Assembly (NCBI GenBank): GCA_000827325.1
Contig: KN832875.1
Span: 806,001 to 870,000 of the forward strand
Direction of reading: 5' to 3'
DNA: 64,000 bases
Origin: Oidiodendron maius Zn
Taxonomy: Eukaryota > Ascomycota > Leotiomycetes > Myxotrichaceae
The notes beneath the pieces are model-generated. The model had not been told where the DNA came from and did not search any database. It was given only the letters and a program-made list of their open reading frames with translations. Below are positions 12,386 to 24,838 of the stretch, piece by piece; position 1 is the first letter of the stretch, and each line of letters begins with the position of its first letter. The position numbers were made by a program, and so were the translations under genes.

Positions 12386-12801
12386 TTCAACAGTAGACTT
12401 TAAATTTAAGGAAGTCTGTTGCCTGGATATAATTTGACTAACCTCACGCCTTAACAAGGTCGATTAGCTGTTGATAGTTTTGGCAAAATTAGCTGTGCGG
12501 GGTAGAACTCAAGGAGAAGCTCAGAAATATAAATTGGAGCATAGTGCGACAGTAGCATGAGCAAATATGTTCGCCATGAGCTTAGCAAAATAGATTCCCG
12601 TATCCTCTTCCTTCAAAGAGAGGGATCTAGGGTAGTGAAATTGGGGTTGACGGCTGACGCGCGAAAGCGCGCTAACCAACTGGAAGGCTAGAGCCTCACC
12701 TAAAGCTCTTCCCGAACTTTATTTTCTACTCCTTATCTTGCCTCACCTTCCCAACCTCCTTTCAAACCATAGAACTACGTGATCATAGTTCTCAATCCGT
12801 C
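12386..12801. promoter_or_regulatory. Bidirectional promoter, TRS65 / PRP40
   Basis: A 416-bp gap between two start codons pointing away from each other. It contains a small GC hairpin, CGCGC-GAAA-GCGCG, at 12658-12671, whose GCGCGAAA half resembles an E2F/SBF-like cell-cycle site. A CT-rich block at 12710-12780 precedes PRP40. Confidence 0.55.
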
Positions 12802-15351
12802 ATGAATGGGGTCAATGGAATTAATGGCCATGGAGCGCCACCAGGCCTTTGGCAGGAAGCGCGCAATCCCGAAGGTCGTGTATACTACTACAATACCATC
12901 ACTAAGGCTACACAATGGACAAAGCCAGAGGAGCTAATGACACCTGCAGAGGTAAATACGACACTTATGTTTTATCATGAATATTTGACTGACATTTTGG
13001 CTTAGCGTGCACTCGCAGACCAGCCGTGGAAGGAGTACACTGCAGAGGGTGGGAGAAAGTACTGGTATAACACGGAAACTAAGCAGAGCTCATGGGAAAT
13101 GCCAGCTGTTTATAAAGAAGCATTATCGAAGGAAAATGTTACCCCATCTCCGGCTGTCCCGTGCGTTGAATCGCCACTCCTGTCACTTCGTTGCTAACCC
13201 GTCCAGAACTCCTACGTTTGTCGCAGGCGGATTTTCTGCACCACAATACGACCAGCCACGCGAAAGGGAGCCTTTGGGAGAAACTCGACAAATCGCCTTC
13301 GGTAATGAAGGCACTGGAAGTCGTGCGCAAGCATTCGTCCCCGCAAATACAGACCCTGACTATAATACTTTTGAGGAAGCCGAGGCAGCATTTCTAAAGC
13401 TTTTGCGCCGACACAATATATCGCCCGACTGGACTTGGGAAAAGACTATGCGCTCAGTTATCAAAGACCCTCAATACCGCGCTTTAAAGGATCCTAAAGA
13501 CCGGAAGGCGGCCTTTGAGAAGTATGCAGTGGAGATACGCGTGCAAGAAAAAGACAAAGCAAAGGAGAGGCTCGAAAAGCTACGAACAGATTTTGCTACG
13601 ATGCTGAAAAGTCATCCAGAGATCAAGCATTACACCCGCTGGAAGACAGCTCGCCCCATAATCGAAGGCGAGACCATATTCCGCTCTACTGATAACGACG
13701 AGGAGCGACGGCAATTATTCGAAGACTATATTATTGAACTCAAAAAGGCCAATCTTGAGCAAGAAGCAAGCACTAAAAAGGCTGCGATGGATGAATTGGT
13801 TGAAATTCTAAGGGGTCTGGATCTAGAGCCATATACAAGATGGTCTGAAGCGCAAGGTATCATCCAGACAAACCCGCGTTTTCAAAGTGATGAAAAGTTC
13901 AAGACTCTCAGTAAATTGGACATATTGACTGCTTTTGAAAGTCTTATTAAGTCTCTTGAAAAGACTTTCAATGATGCTCGACAACAGCAGAAGAATCAAA
14001 AAGCCCGAAGGGAACGACAGAACCGAGATCGGTTTCTGAGCTTGTTGCATGAGCTTAAGAGAGGCAACAAAATTAAGGCAGGGACGAAGTGGAGCAGCAT
14101 CTATCCGTTAATTGCAATGGACGAAAGATACACAGCAATGCTAGGCCAACCAGGATCGACCCCACTCGACCTTTTCTGGGATATAGTTGAAGATGAGGAG
14201 CGTGTCTTACGAAGTACACGAAATGATGTTTTGGATGTTCTTGATGTATGCCAACTACTAACTCTTCATTCAACATAGACTAACTATTTTTATCAGGATC
14301 TGCGTGTTGAAGTTCAACAGAAGACTACATTTGAGGAGTTCCTTGTCTTAATGCAGAATGATCGACGAACTGCTAACATTGATCGAGATGCTCTACTGCT
14401 TATATTTGACCGGGTAAGACGCAGCTAATGATACATCTAATTGCCTGCTAATATTATTTTAGCTTCGAGAGAAAGTATCCCGGCGAAACGAAGACGACAA
14501 GCACCAAGCTGAGCGCCAGCAACGTCGTGCTGTTGATGCTCTGAGATCTCTCATTAAGCACCTTGAGCCACCTATTCGTGTTGATGATACTTACGAAAGA
14601 ATCCAGCCGCGTATTGAGAGGTCAGAAGAATACCTTGCAGTGGCATCTGATGAGCTTCGTCGTTCTGCATTTGACAAGGTTCTCAGGCGACTGAAAGAAA
14701 AAGATGATGATGAAAAGGATCGTCTCAGACGTCGCGATAGGGGAGAGAGATCCCATCGCCCCGGTGGACGTCATGCTAGGACTAGTCGCAGTCCCGAACC
14801 AGACGCATACGAGGCAGACAGGCGGAAAGCAATTGCCGACCGCGAAAAGAATTATCGCAAGACAAGCGTTGCAGACACTTTACTGTCTCCTGGCCGTAGA
14901 GGCGATCGCGGAGATCGTGACCTTGACAGACCCTACCGCAGCCGCCGCGAAGAAGCTATGAGCCATTACGATCGTGAAAGACGTGATAGAGATGATGAGC
15001 GTGAGAAACTATACCGCCGCAGAGGTGACCCCCGAGGAAGCATTGATGAGTTACCTTGGGGTGATGAGAAACCTACCAGACGACGACGTGCTGACAGTGA
15101 TGTTGAGAGTGTTGGTAGCGCAAGATTATCAAAGGTTGGTCACAGATATAATCTTGATGCTGACCCAAAGCTGCCCTTTTAAACTAACAAACAAAATACA
15201 GAGAACAAGAAGAGATCCCAGCCCACGAGATCGATCCCCAGGGCCTCCACGTGAGCGTCGTCGGACTAGAACACCGCCCGCTCCCGTACTGCCAAAGGAA
15301 GAACCAGCCGTGCACTCAGGTAGCGAGGAGGGGGAGATCGAAGAAGAGTAG
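12802..15351 (+). CDS. PRP40: Pre-mRNA splicing factor Prp40 (U1 snRNP, WW-FF protein)
   Basis: U1 snRNP-associated factor that bridges the 5' splice site and branch-point proteins during early spliceosome assembly. Six exons: 12802-12951, 13006-13160, 13207-14245, 14297-14413, 14463-15134 and 15202-15351, all phases consistent, 760 aa. Two WW domains lie near residues 15-45 (GLWQEARNPEGRVYYYN) and 52-85 (PWKEYTAEGGRKYWYN). They are followed by a run of FF domains from about residue 150, including F-KLLRRHNISPDWTWE and TRWKTARPIIEG. The C-terminal 180 residues are Arg/Asp/Ser-rich, like RS-type linkers of splicing proteins, and end in an acidic EEGEIEEE. The domain order and length match fungal Prp40. 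It diverges from TRS65. Confidence 0.93.
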
Positions 15352-15913
15352 TCCACTTCTTTGATTCTTAACTACGCGGAGGCAGACTCGTACGTATCTA
15401 TCGCACATTAGCAATCTTCTTGGGACAATGACTTTGGCAGAGGTGCATCATCCAATGAACTCATTATGCAGATGGTGTTGGAAGCAGCTCGATTACAAGA
15501 TCAAAAGACTTCTGGTGTGTATCTACCTTCTTAAGTCCAGACTTTTTCCCCATCTTGATCAGCAGCTGCATAAACACAATCTTCAACCAGTAAATAATCA
15601 AAGCCAATTCCATCAAGCTCTTATCTCCTCTTGACCTCCATGAATTGACAGCAGTCGCCACTTGACCCATTGCCCCTCAATCTGCTCTGACACAGCCACC
15701 AACAAAATCAAACAAAAGGTGTAGGCCAGAGCAGGACCAGACAACAGGGGTGACTGCCGTCGCCTTCGTTAATCATCTGGATCATCATCATCACATGAAA
15801 CACTCTCTTCCTCTAGTCCTTGAAGCCCAGTATGCTTTTCCCTTGCAGATGCTGATACCTTAACGCCTAAACATGTAACATCAGAGGGAGGAAATGTATC
15901 ATATGAGCCATTT
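15352..15913. other. Convergent 3' intergenic region PRP40 / RLI1
   Basis: A 562-bp gap between two convergent stop codons, holding both 3' UTRs. Short frames around 15428-15670 on both strands overlap each other and lack family features. No gene or repeat was recognised. Confidence 0.45.
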
Positions 15914-18180
15914 TCAGGCAGTAGTTCCTTGGTCGTCCTCAAGGAAGAACTAGATTCAAATTAGTATGGGTCAAAAACATAAACGAACTAGAGCTCCTTA
16001 CATAGCTGCCGGATAGCTTCTGCTCTTGATCGAGTTGAGAGTTCAGCTTGTTGATACGGGGTCGGTAGTTGCTTGGATCGCGGCGAAAGGTAACATCGAG
16101 ATTCTCCAAAAATTTGTTGCAACCAGTGAGCAACGACTCGGGTGCATTTGCGCGAGCTTTGATACCTGGCTTGCCATCGAAGACGATAACTCTGTCTGCG
16201 AGATATGTCGCCATAATGAAATCGTGCTCGACAACAAACGCAGTCTTCTTTGAGTGCATAATGAATCGCTTGATAACGCGTGCAGCAATGATACGCTGCT
16301 CGGAATCCAGATATGCGGAAGGCTCATCAATGAGGTAGATATCTGCTGGTAGCCCCAAGGCAAGGACAATAGCCACTCGCTGCAACTCTCCTCCAGATAG
16401 AGTCTTGACCTCCTGGTCGATAAACTCGTCAAGTTTCAAAGGTTTGACGACATCGGTCTGGAACTGGGGCAGGAGGAAAGCAGTCTTTATCCTCTTGAAG
16501 AACAATTGCCGCACAGTGCCTTCGAACTTCGGCGTAATTTTCTGAGGCTTCATGCTGACTTTCATACCAGGGACCTTCTGATTTCCGTCTGGGGCCAGTG
16601 CTCCAGCTAGCAACTTACAAAAAGTTGTCTTCCCAGTTCCATTCTCCCCCATCATGACGATAATTTCCGAGTCGGTGAAATCCCCAGCCTTAATGTGCAG
16701 CTGGAAATCTCCAAGGGTCTTTACCATGGATGGGTATTGGAACGCGCGAGATCTGTCTGCCATGAACTCATCTGCAGCCTCCGCGATACGGAAGGTTAGG
16801 GATTCCTCCCTGAATCGCAAGTTCTCGGTTGGGATGTGGCCATCCAAGAAAATATTGATACCTTCTCGGACTGAGGCTGGGAGAGTCACAACACCGTACA
16901 CAGCCGGCTTGCCGTACAGGACACAGATAAAGTCAGACAAATAGTCGAGTACAGACAAATCGTGTTCAACACAGATGACATAGTCATCCGGGCGAAGGAG
17001 CGAGCGGATGATCTTGGCAGCGCTTAAACGTTGCTTGACATCGAGATAGGATGAAGGTTCGTCGAACATGTACCTAGAATATATTAGTAATAAAAACGGT
17101 TGTTTCTTTAGCATTATAACATACACGTCAGCTTGCTGCACGCACACCGTGCCAATGGCAAATCTCTGAAGTTCACCTCCAGATAGGAGGTTCACATCTC
17201 GGTCCATGACATGGTTTAACTCTGCGGAGAGGTAAGTAAACAAGAATTGGAAATGCAGGCACTCGGCTTACCAAGAACGTTAAGGACCTCCTCCAAATTT
17301 TCCATTGTGGCATTGGCCTCGATTAACGTTCGGACGGTCTTATCGGCACTCTTTATTGCCTGTGGGATACGATCCACATATTGTGGCTTGACGATCGCCT
17401 TCAAGTCATCTTCCAGAATTTTGGTGAAGTAGTCTAGACGTCCATTAGTCTCTGCCGGAGTGAAGCTTAGGCTAAACGTACTCTGAAGCTCAGAGCCTCG
17501 AAAATATTTGATGACATCTTGCCAGTCAGGAGGATTATCATATCGGCCCAGGTTTGGCTTCAACTTCCCGCTCAAAATCTTGAGCGCAGTACTTTTCCCG
17601 ATACCGTTAGAACCCACAAGACCCAAAACCTGTCCTGGGCGCGGGGTAGGCAGTCGATGAAGCTTGAAGCTGTTGGCAGAGTATCTGTGGGTAACGTGTG
17701 ATTCGAGGTTCGTTGGTAGATTGATAATGTTTATCGCACCGAATGGGCACTTCTTTGGGCAGATACCACAACCAATGCATAGAGTCTCAGAGATAAATGC
17801 AATCTTAGAATCGGGAGTGACTTCAATGCAGAGACGGCCGCTTCGCACAACAGGGCAAGATTTCTTGCACTCTTGACGACATTTCTGACAGAATACACTT
17901 AGCACATGATCCAGCTTGTAGACATTTATGGGGATTGTGTACCTTCGGTTTGCACTGCATAAAGAGACTGTTGTTAGCTGTCTTGCTGTCCCGAGGTGGG
18001 GTAGTGGGGTAGGGTTCGGAGGGACAAAATATTATCGCACCTTGTCCGAACTGATGATGGCAATACTGCAGAAGGGCAAGAGTCAATATAATACACGCGG
18101 AATCGCTAGGGGTTTGCTGGCGCTTCTCGATCTTGGGGCCGCGCCGGGTGGTAAACGCACCGAGTAAGTTTGTCCGCCAT
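15914..18180 (-). CDS. RLI1: Rli1/ABCE1 ribosome-recycling ATPase
   Basis: Essential Fe-S ABC protein that splits 80S ribosomes after termination and aids initiation. Seven exons on the minus strand: 18180-18161, 18065-18041, 17954-17943, 17884-17272, 17221-17125, 17073-16002 and 15949-15914 (624 aa). The spliced N terminus reads [19 protein letters not shown] then [11 protein letters not shown], giving the conserved first cysteine cluster. A ferredoxin-like [14 protein letters not shown] follows. ATP site 1 has GSNGIGKST near residue 107 and [12 protein letters not shown] near 232. ATP site 2 has GENGTGKTT near 400 and [11 protein letters not shown] near 482. The last exon codes [11 protein letters not shown]. 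Exon 3 is only 12 nt and the intron at 17074-17124 is 51 nt without a stop. The gene shares a 445-bp promoter with CHD1. Confidence 0.95.
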
Positions 18181-18625
18181 CGCTCCTGGTGCCTGCGGTG
18201 TCTAATTCTTAGATGTTGTGCGGAAATTCCGTAGTTTCAGGGCGATGAGACTCTCCTGTCGGCCGGCAGGTGTCGGTAGGTGCTAGCGCAGAGAGCGAAA
18301 TATTGTGTGTCCGGTGATGCTGCTGTCCCACGCGTGAGCTTGAGTCGGGTGGTGGACTGCAAAATTATGGATTGATGAAATCGCATGAGCGTTGATGGTC
18401 AGGCAAGTTGGCTATTACCTCATTGGTTGGCGCTAGGCCATAAGCGAGACCCTGCCTGTAGCGGCGGCTTCCTGAGGTTGAAGGCTGCACTTCTGCCGCT
18501 CCCAAACCGTGACATCTCCACAACTCCAATCTTTCCTCCCTTCTCCCGCCCTACACCTTTTTTCCTCCTCCACGCTCTAGTTTGACCACACCTCCCGTCT
18601 CCGCCTCCAGGGGGGCCTGCTCACC
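18181..18625. promoter_or_regulatory. Bidirectional promoter, RLI1 / CHD1
   Basis: A 445-bp gap between two divergent start codons. It carries one ACGCGT box at 18330-18335 (MCB-type, bound by the G1/S factor MBF in yeasts) and a CT-rich stretch at 18490-18600 before CHD1. Function is inferred only. Confidence 0.5.
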
Positions 18626-21600
18626 ATGGCTTGTATGTACAGTTCCTCTGCCTCTCTTGAATTTCCTGCTCCCCGATCCCTCATCGCGTCAAGGCTACAG
18701 GCTGGTTGCCTCGTGCAGATTCCATCCAATCCGGTCTCTATACCTTTGATATTATCAGTTTAGGGCATTAGGGGTTCGATAATGGCTAGCGTCTCCATTC
18801 ACTCCGCCTTCCTCGATGATTTACAGCTGTTCAGAATCCCGCGCGGTGCCCTGAGGTCTCTCAATTCGGCCTGGTCACCGCCAGCCCTCTGTCTTGTCCA
18901 GCTTTAACCCTCGTACGGATGCGCCCTCAAGCTTGGATGTTCGCTCCATGTGTAAAGCACTGAGCTTATGAAAGATCCAAGATCGCCTGATTCTTTTCCT
19001 TGCTGTCATAGTCGTGTTTTCCTGGCCCTGTGTCAGCAGGCTGCGTGTTGGCATCTTAATTCCATTGCTAACATCGTCACCTTAGCCCCTCCATCGACGG
19101 CGACTCAGGTGCTCGTCCCGACAGCCCTGCAACCCATATCCACCGAGCACGCACCTCCAGCAGCTAAGGCTGCACTCACCAATGACGATGCTCCCTATGA
19201 CAGTGAATCTGACCTCTCCGAAGTTGCTATTCCTGTCGTCGAAGAACCGTCACCCGCGGCATCGATGAATAACCAACCCGAATTCGGTGCCAACGATAAT
19301 GACGATGATGAATCCTCCGAGGCAGATGCACAGGGTGAATCTGATGACGCAGATTTTGACGTGGAAGAAAGCTCTGCCGCGCCTGTCACTAATGGCGAAC
19401 GCCATGGCAGGTCTACCTCTATCGAATCTCGTCGTCCTGCAAAGCGGAAGATAGGCATCGAGGAAGACGAGTATATTTTGGCTAACCCAGAGCTATATGG
19501 CCTTCGCAGGAGTGTACGCAAATGGTATATCTATGAAAAATCCGTGACGCTAACTTTCTCCTCCCAGGGGCGTCCCGCACTGCATCGGCCCATTGTATGT
19601 CATCCTTGCGACATGAAAACTGTCATGCTTTAACTATAGGTCAATTGCTGATGAGTTTTCAGATTGAGTCTGATAACGATAATGAGGACTCAGACTCCGA
19701 TGCCATTACTGTTCGCCGCGTGAAGCGAAGGAAGCAGGAACCTTCCCGCCCTTGTTCGTTCACCGTAGTCCCTAAGACGTTACCGTCGTGCCATTGACTA
19801 ACGAATTCAAAGCATCTAAACGTGATACACCGGTCCATCGCTCGGTTTCCGATTCTGATTCCGACCTTGATACTTATGGAGGCGCTCGTGCCAAGAGTTT
19901 GACAAAGAAGCAACGCCGTCGCCAACTAGAGGCTAACGATGCACCGATCTATCAGGAGAAGAGGTGGAATAGCCGCAGAGCCGCACAAGTTACAGTTGGA
20001 GCATATCAGGAGAGTGACGTTGATGCAGAAGAGGATGATTCCGAGATGATGACTCCCAATAACTGGGTGGCCGATGCCGAGGACACATCCGACTACATCG
20101 ATGTTGTCCTAAAACACAGACTTAAAGAGGGAAAGGACATCCACGACGAGGATCTAGGCAGAGATGACTTCGAGTATCACATCAAGTGGCAGGGGAGGTC
20201 TCACTATCACGCTACGTGGGAGACCACGACCTCTTTGACTGGTGTCCGGGGATTTCGGCGACTCGAGAATTACTACCGCAAGATAGTACTAGATGATATC
20301 CATGTTACTCGCGGTGGCGACGATGTTCCCCTTGAAGAGAGGGAAAAGTGGATGCTGGACAGAGAAAGGGAGTCAGACGCTCTCCTCGACTATACCAAAG
20401 TCGAGAGAGTCATTGGTTCACGCGATGGCGACAATGAGACCGAATACTACGTGAAATGGAAAGGCCTCTATTACGAGTCTTGTACATGGGAATTGGCTTC
20501 TTTGGTCAGCGAGATTGCCCAGGCCGCGATTGATCGTTTCCTGGACCGCAGTTCACGAACCCTTTCCTCAGATCGGAACGAGTCCAATCATGCTACTCGA
20601 AGACCGCATGTTACAATTCGCGAGCAGCCGACATACATCAAGAACGGTCAACTGAGAGACTTTCAGATTACAGGTCTGAATTTTCTGGCCTATAACTGGT
20701 GCCGGAATAAGAATGTAATTCTTGCCGATGAAATGGGTCTGGGTAAAACTGTCCAGACTGTGTCTTTTATGAACTGGCTTCGACATAATCGGCGTCAGGA
20801 GGGACCGTTTCTAGTGGTGGTGCCTCTTACCACTATACCGGCTTGGGCCGATACATTCGACAATTGGGCCCCAGACGTGAATTATGTTATATACAACGGC
20901 AAGGAGGCATCTCGAGCCATCATCAGGGATTACGAACTTCTTGTCTACCAGAATGTGAAGAAACCAAAATTCAATGTCCTCCTCACGTCATACGAATATA
21001 TTCTTGCCGACGCAACCTTCCTGAGCCAGATAAAATGGCAGTTTATGGCTGTTGATGAAGCTCACCGCTTGAAGAACCGAGAATCTCAGCTATATCAAAA
21101 GCTTCTCGATTTCAAGGCTCCAAGTCGACTGTTGATTACTGGCACTCCTGTTCAAAACACTCTGGGAGAACTTTCCGCCCTCATGGACTTCCTTATGCCT
21201 GGAGAATTATATATTGAGGAGAACATGGATCTGACGGAGGAGGCAGCAGGCGAGAAGATCGCCGCTCTCACAAGTATGATCCAACCATACATCCTTCGCC
21301 GAACAAAGCAGAAGGTCGAGAATGATCTACCACCGAAGAGCGAAAAGATTATCCGAGTCGAGTTGTCCGACGTTCAATTGGAATATTATAAAAATATCCT
21401 AACAAGAAACTATGCCGCACTTAATGAAGGTGCAAAGGGCCCCAAGCAGTCATTGCTGAACATAATGATGGAGCTCAAGAAGGCCAGCAACCACCCTTAT
21501 ATGTTTGCCAATGCGGAGGAGAAGATATTACAAGGCAGCGATAGGCGTGAAGATCAGCTAAAAGGCCTCATTGCAAGCAGCGGCAAAATGATGCTTCTGG

Positions 21601-23990
21601 ATCAATTGTTAATGAAGCTGAAAAGAGACAATCACCGCGTGTTGATCTTTAGCCAGATGGTCAAAATGCTCGACATTCTCGGAGATTACCTTCAACTACG
21701 TGGCTACCAGTTTCAGCGTCTCGACGGCACAATTGCAGCGGGACCTCGACGGATGGCTATTGACCACTTCAATGCGGATGATAGTAACGACTTCTGTTTC
21801 CTATTGTCCACGAGGGCAGGAGGTCTTGGAATCAATCTAATGACGGCCGACACCGTCATCATCTTCGATTCAGACTGGAATCCTCAAGCAGATCTACAAG
21901 CCATGGCTCGCGCACACAGAATTGGACAGAAGAAGCCTGTGAGCATCTATCGACTCGTCTCTAAGGAGACAGTAGAGGAGGAGGTTCTGGAACGAGCTCG
22001 CAACAAGCTTATGCTGGAATTTATCACCATCCAGAGAGGTGTTACAGACAAGGACAAGAAAGAGCTACGGGAAAAGGCCATAAAGGCGGGGAAGATAGAT
22101 GATCCGAAGTCATCCGAAGATATCTCGAGAATTCTCAAAAAAAGAGGTCAAAAGATGTTTGAGCAGTCCGGAAATCAAAAGAAACTAGAGGAACTTGACA
22201 TCGATTCAGTTCTTGCAAATGCGGAAGAGCATAAGACTGAGGTGCCTGAAGGCATGGTTGCTGACGGCGGAGAGGACTTCCTGAAAAGCTTTGAGTATAC
22301 GGATGTCAAGATCGACCTTGCCTGGGACGACATTATTCCAAAAGATCAACTCGAACATATTAAAGCCGAGGAGGAGAAGCGCCTTCACGAAGAATACCTA
22401 GCCAAGATTGTTGAAGAGAACGCTCCTCGAAAGGCTGCTAAAAAGAAAAATAACGCCGAGTATGAGAGAGAACAGCGTCTGGCAAAGAAGCGCGAGCGAG
22501 ATCAAGCCAAGCAGGATGAGCTCGACGAAGCTCAGGCTAATCTTGCAGATCCAAAACGAGAGCTGAACGAGAAAGAAGCTCGAAACCTTTTCAGGGCCTT
22601 TCTTCGCTATGGCTCAATTGATGACCGCGGTGAAGAGTTGATCAAGGATGCCCGTCTCGTTGGTCGCGACATTGATGTGTTGCGGTCCGCGATAAAGGCC
22701 ATCACCGATGAAAGTAACAAACGACTACAAGAAGACAGCGCGCGCATCGAAGCTGTGGAGCGTGAGACCAACAAACCTATTACCAAAAAGGATAAGAAGG
22801 CAGTTCTCTTCGACTACCTCGGTGTTAAACGACTCAATGCCGAAACAGTCATTGAGCGCCCTGGCGAGATGCGAATGCTGAAGGAAGTAATCGGCGAAGT
22901 GGCCGACTTCAAGAACTTTCGGGTTCCGGATGCATCTAAAGCGGCCCACTATTCTTGCGAGTGGGGTGCTCGAGAGGATGGCATGCTTTTAGTTGGCATA
23001 CACAGGCACGGCTATGGAGCATGGGTCCAAATTCGCGATGATCCTGATTTGGGACTGCAGGATAGGTTTTTCCTTGAGGAACACCGCGTTGACAAGAAAG
23101 AAGAACGAAACAAGGGTGACGAGAAAGTGGCCAAGGCTCCAGGCGCGGTCCACCTTGTTCGTCGATCAGATTATCTCCTGTCGGTGTTGAAGGCTAAATA
23201 TTCGGATAACCAAGCTGCCAAACGCGCTGTCGAGAATCATCATCGAAATAATAAGAAGCACGAGCGCAATGGATATCGAAGGTCAGAGACCAGAGGTTCA
23301 ATCTCTGCGTCTCCCGCTCCACCTCTGAAGAAACCCCATCGTCAGGCTGATCATAACGGCCACGACAAGGAGAGAGAACATGCTCATAAGCATGGCGAGC
23401 ATCGCAACTCAGAAGCTCATCGTCACGTACCTGATGATAATGGAAGTTCAAAGTCCGACTTGAAGAGAAAACATACTGGCCCTGATGACACCCGGCATCA
23501 CGATCGACACACCAAGCAAGGGAGGTCAGAAAATGGCCACGCTAGACCGACTCACCAACATGAATCCATGATGAAGGTTATCTTCAAACCTATTAAAGAT
23601 AGTTTGAAACGAGTTCAGGCAGCAACCAAAAGCAATATCAAATCCCAAAAGCAGCGTGCGAGGGTGATGAAACAAGAACTGGTAATTATTGGTAATTTTA
23701 TTCAATCCTTATCACAGGACGAAGAAAGTAAAGAACTCCGTCCTAGCTTTTGGTAAGTCTTCATCCACCATAGTATATCTGAATACCGTTTTCTAACCTT
23801 TGGAAGGGAATATGTGTCCATGTTCTGGCCGCTTGACCCACCTCCGCCAGGGACACAATTAGAATCGACATATATCAAGATTTCAAACTCCTTAAATGAG
23901 AATGCGGGCGGGGACCCAGCGGAACCTGGAAAGGTAGCAGAGTCAACAGCTGCCAACGGCGTCTCGGCTCCGTCCACTACTGCCATCTAG
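18626..23990 (+). CDS. CHD1: CHD1-type chromatin remodelling ATPase
   Basis: SNF2-family remodeller that spaces nucleosomes over transcribed genes. Proposed exons: 18626-18632 (only ATGGCTT), 19086-19513, 19568-19594, 19663-19753, 19813-23752 and 23807-23990; 1,558 aa, beginning MASPPSTATQ. Acidic, Ser-rich N terminus. Two chromodomains lie near residues 265-345 (FEYHIKWQGRSHYHATWE) and 380-435 (EYYVKWKGLYYESCTWE). The ATPase has DEMGLGKT near 489 and DEAH near 598, with the helicase C-lobe near 780-910 (STRAGGLGINL; ARAHRIGQ). The SANT/SLIDE DNA-binding region is near 1110-1290 (LFRAFLRYGSIDDR). A basic, His-rich stretch precedes the C-terminal CHCT/DUF4208-type domain, which the last intron interrupts just before EYVSMFWPLD. 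Length and order fit fungal Chd1. The first intron is unusually long (453 bp); the other 5' exons are short and less certain than the main exon. Confidence 0.93.
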
Positions 23991-24838
23991 AGTCGATGGC
24001 ACTGGTACTAAAGCAGCATTTGTTTAGTTTGGAAATATCATTGCGTGGGCGTTATTGGGTTCGGGTGTCATTATAGTTTAACTCGGGGTTTATGTGGCAA
24101 AACTATTGCATACGGTAGGCGCATGGAATGTGGTATTACTAAAAGGGAGACATTACTGTCACTCTCACTGGAGATTTATGCGGGTATTCATTTATTGGGG
24201 CCATAATTCTTGGCATTGAGCGATCGTACCCGGCAAAAGGAATCGAATCGGTGGGAGGGATGAATGTGCTATGAACATCAACATGTACCTCGCTGTGCCA
24301 GAGAAAATATCAGAACATATTAAACTCCTGACTACGGCTGTTGAACGAATAGTATGATTTTGATGGCTGCTAGATGTTATTGTATCAATTCGATATCTCT
24401 GAGCCAACCTGCATCATTCAGAAGATCTCATACATCTGAGTGAACGATGTACAAGTGGTTTATAAACAGTGTATTTACAAGACCCCACCATCTCGACATG
24501 AAAATGAATCCTACTTCCCCATAGTGCTATGTACAGCATGAGATAATCATTTCAAGGAGCCGATCCCACATAACTCTCTCCAGCACTATGCCATTATGTG
24601 CCTCATGTAACCACTAAAATCCATAATGCTTTAACATCATCCCATTGTATCCGCCTCGCTATGCAAAAATCCCACTTGCATGCCGTCTACACAACCATTA
24701 GACTCTTGGTGAGGGAGCCATGAACAATTCTCAGTATATCGCGTTATCATCCGTAGGGTGAAATGCAATGTAATTTCTAAACGTTACGGCATGCTTTTTA
24801 TTCGTCGCTTGACGAGGCACGCGAAGTAATAGAGGCGC
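23991..24838. other. Convergent 3' intergenic region CHD1 / sirtuin
   Basis: An 848-bp AT-leaning gap between convergent genes. I found no gene, RNA or repeat in it; the one small minus-strand frame (24192-24407) looks like chance. It should contain both 3' UTRs. Confidence 0.45.

Noticed and set aside
12386-12457. Upstream extension of TRS65 starting at 12457
   Set aside because: It adds 24 residues of no recognised conservation; the ATG at 12385 gives a normal start.
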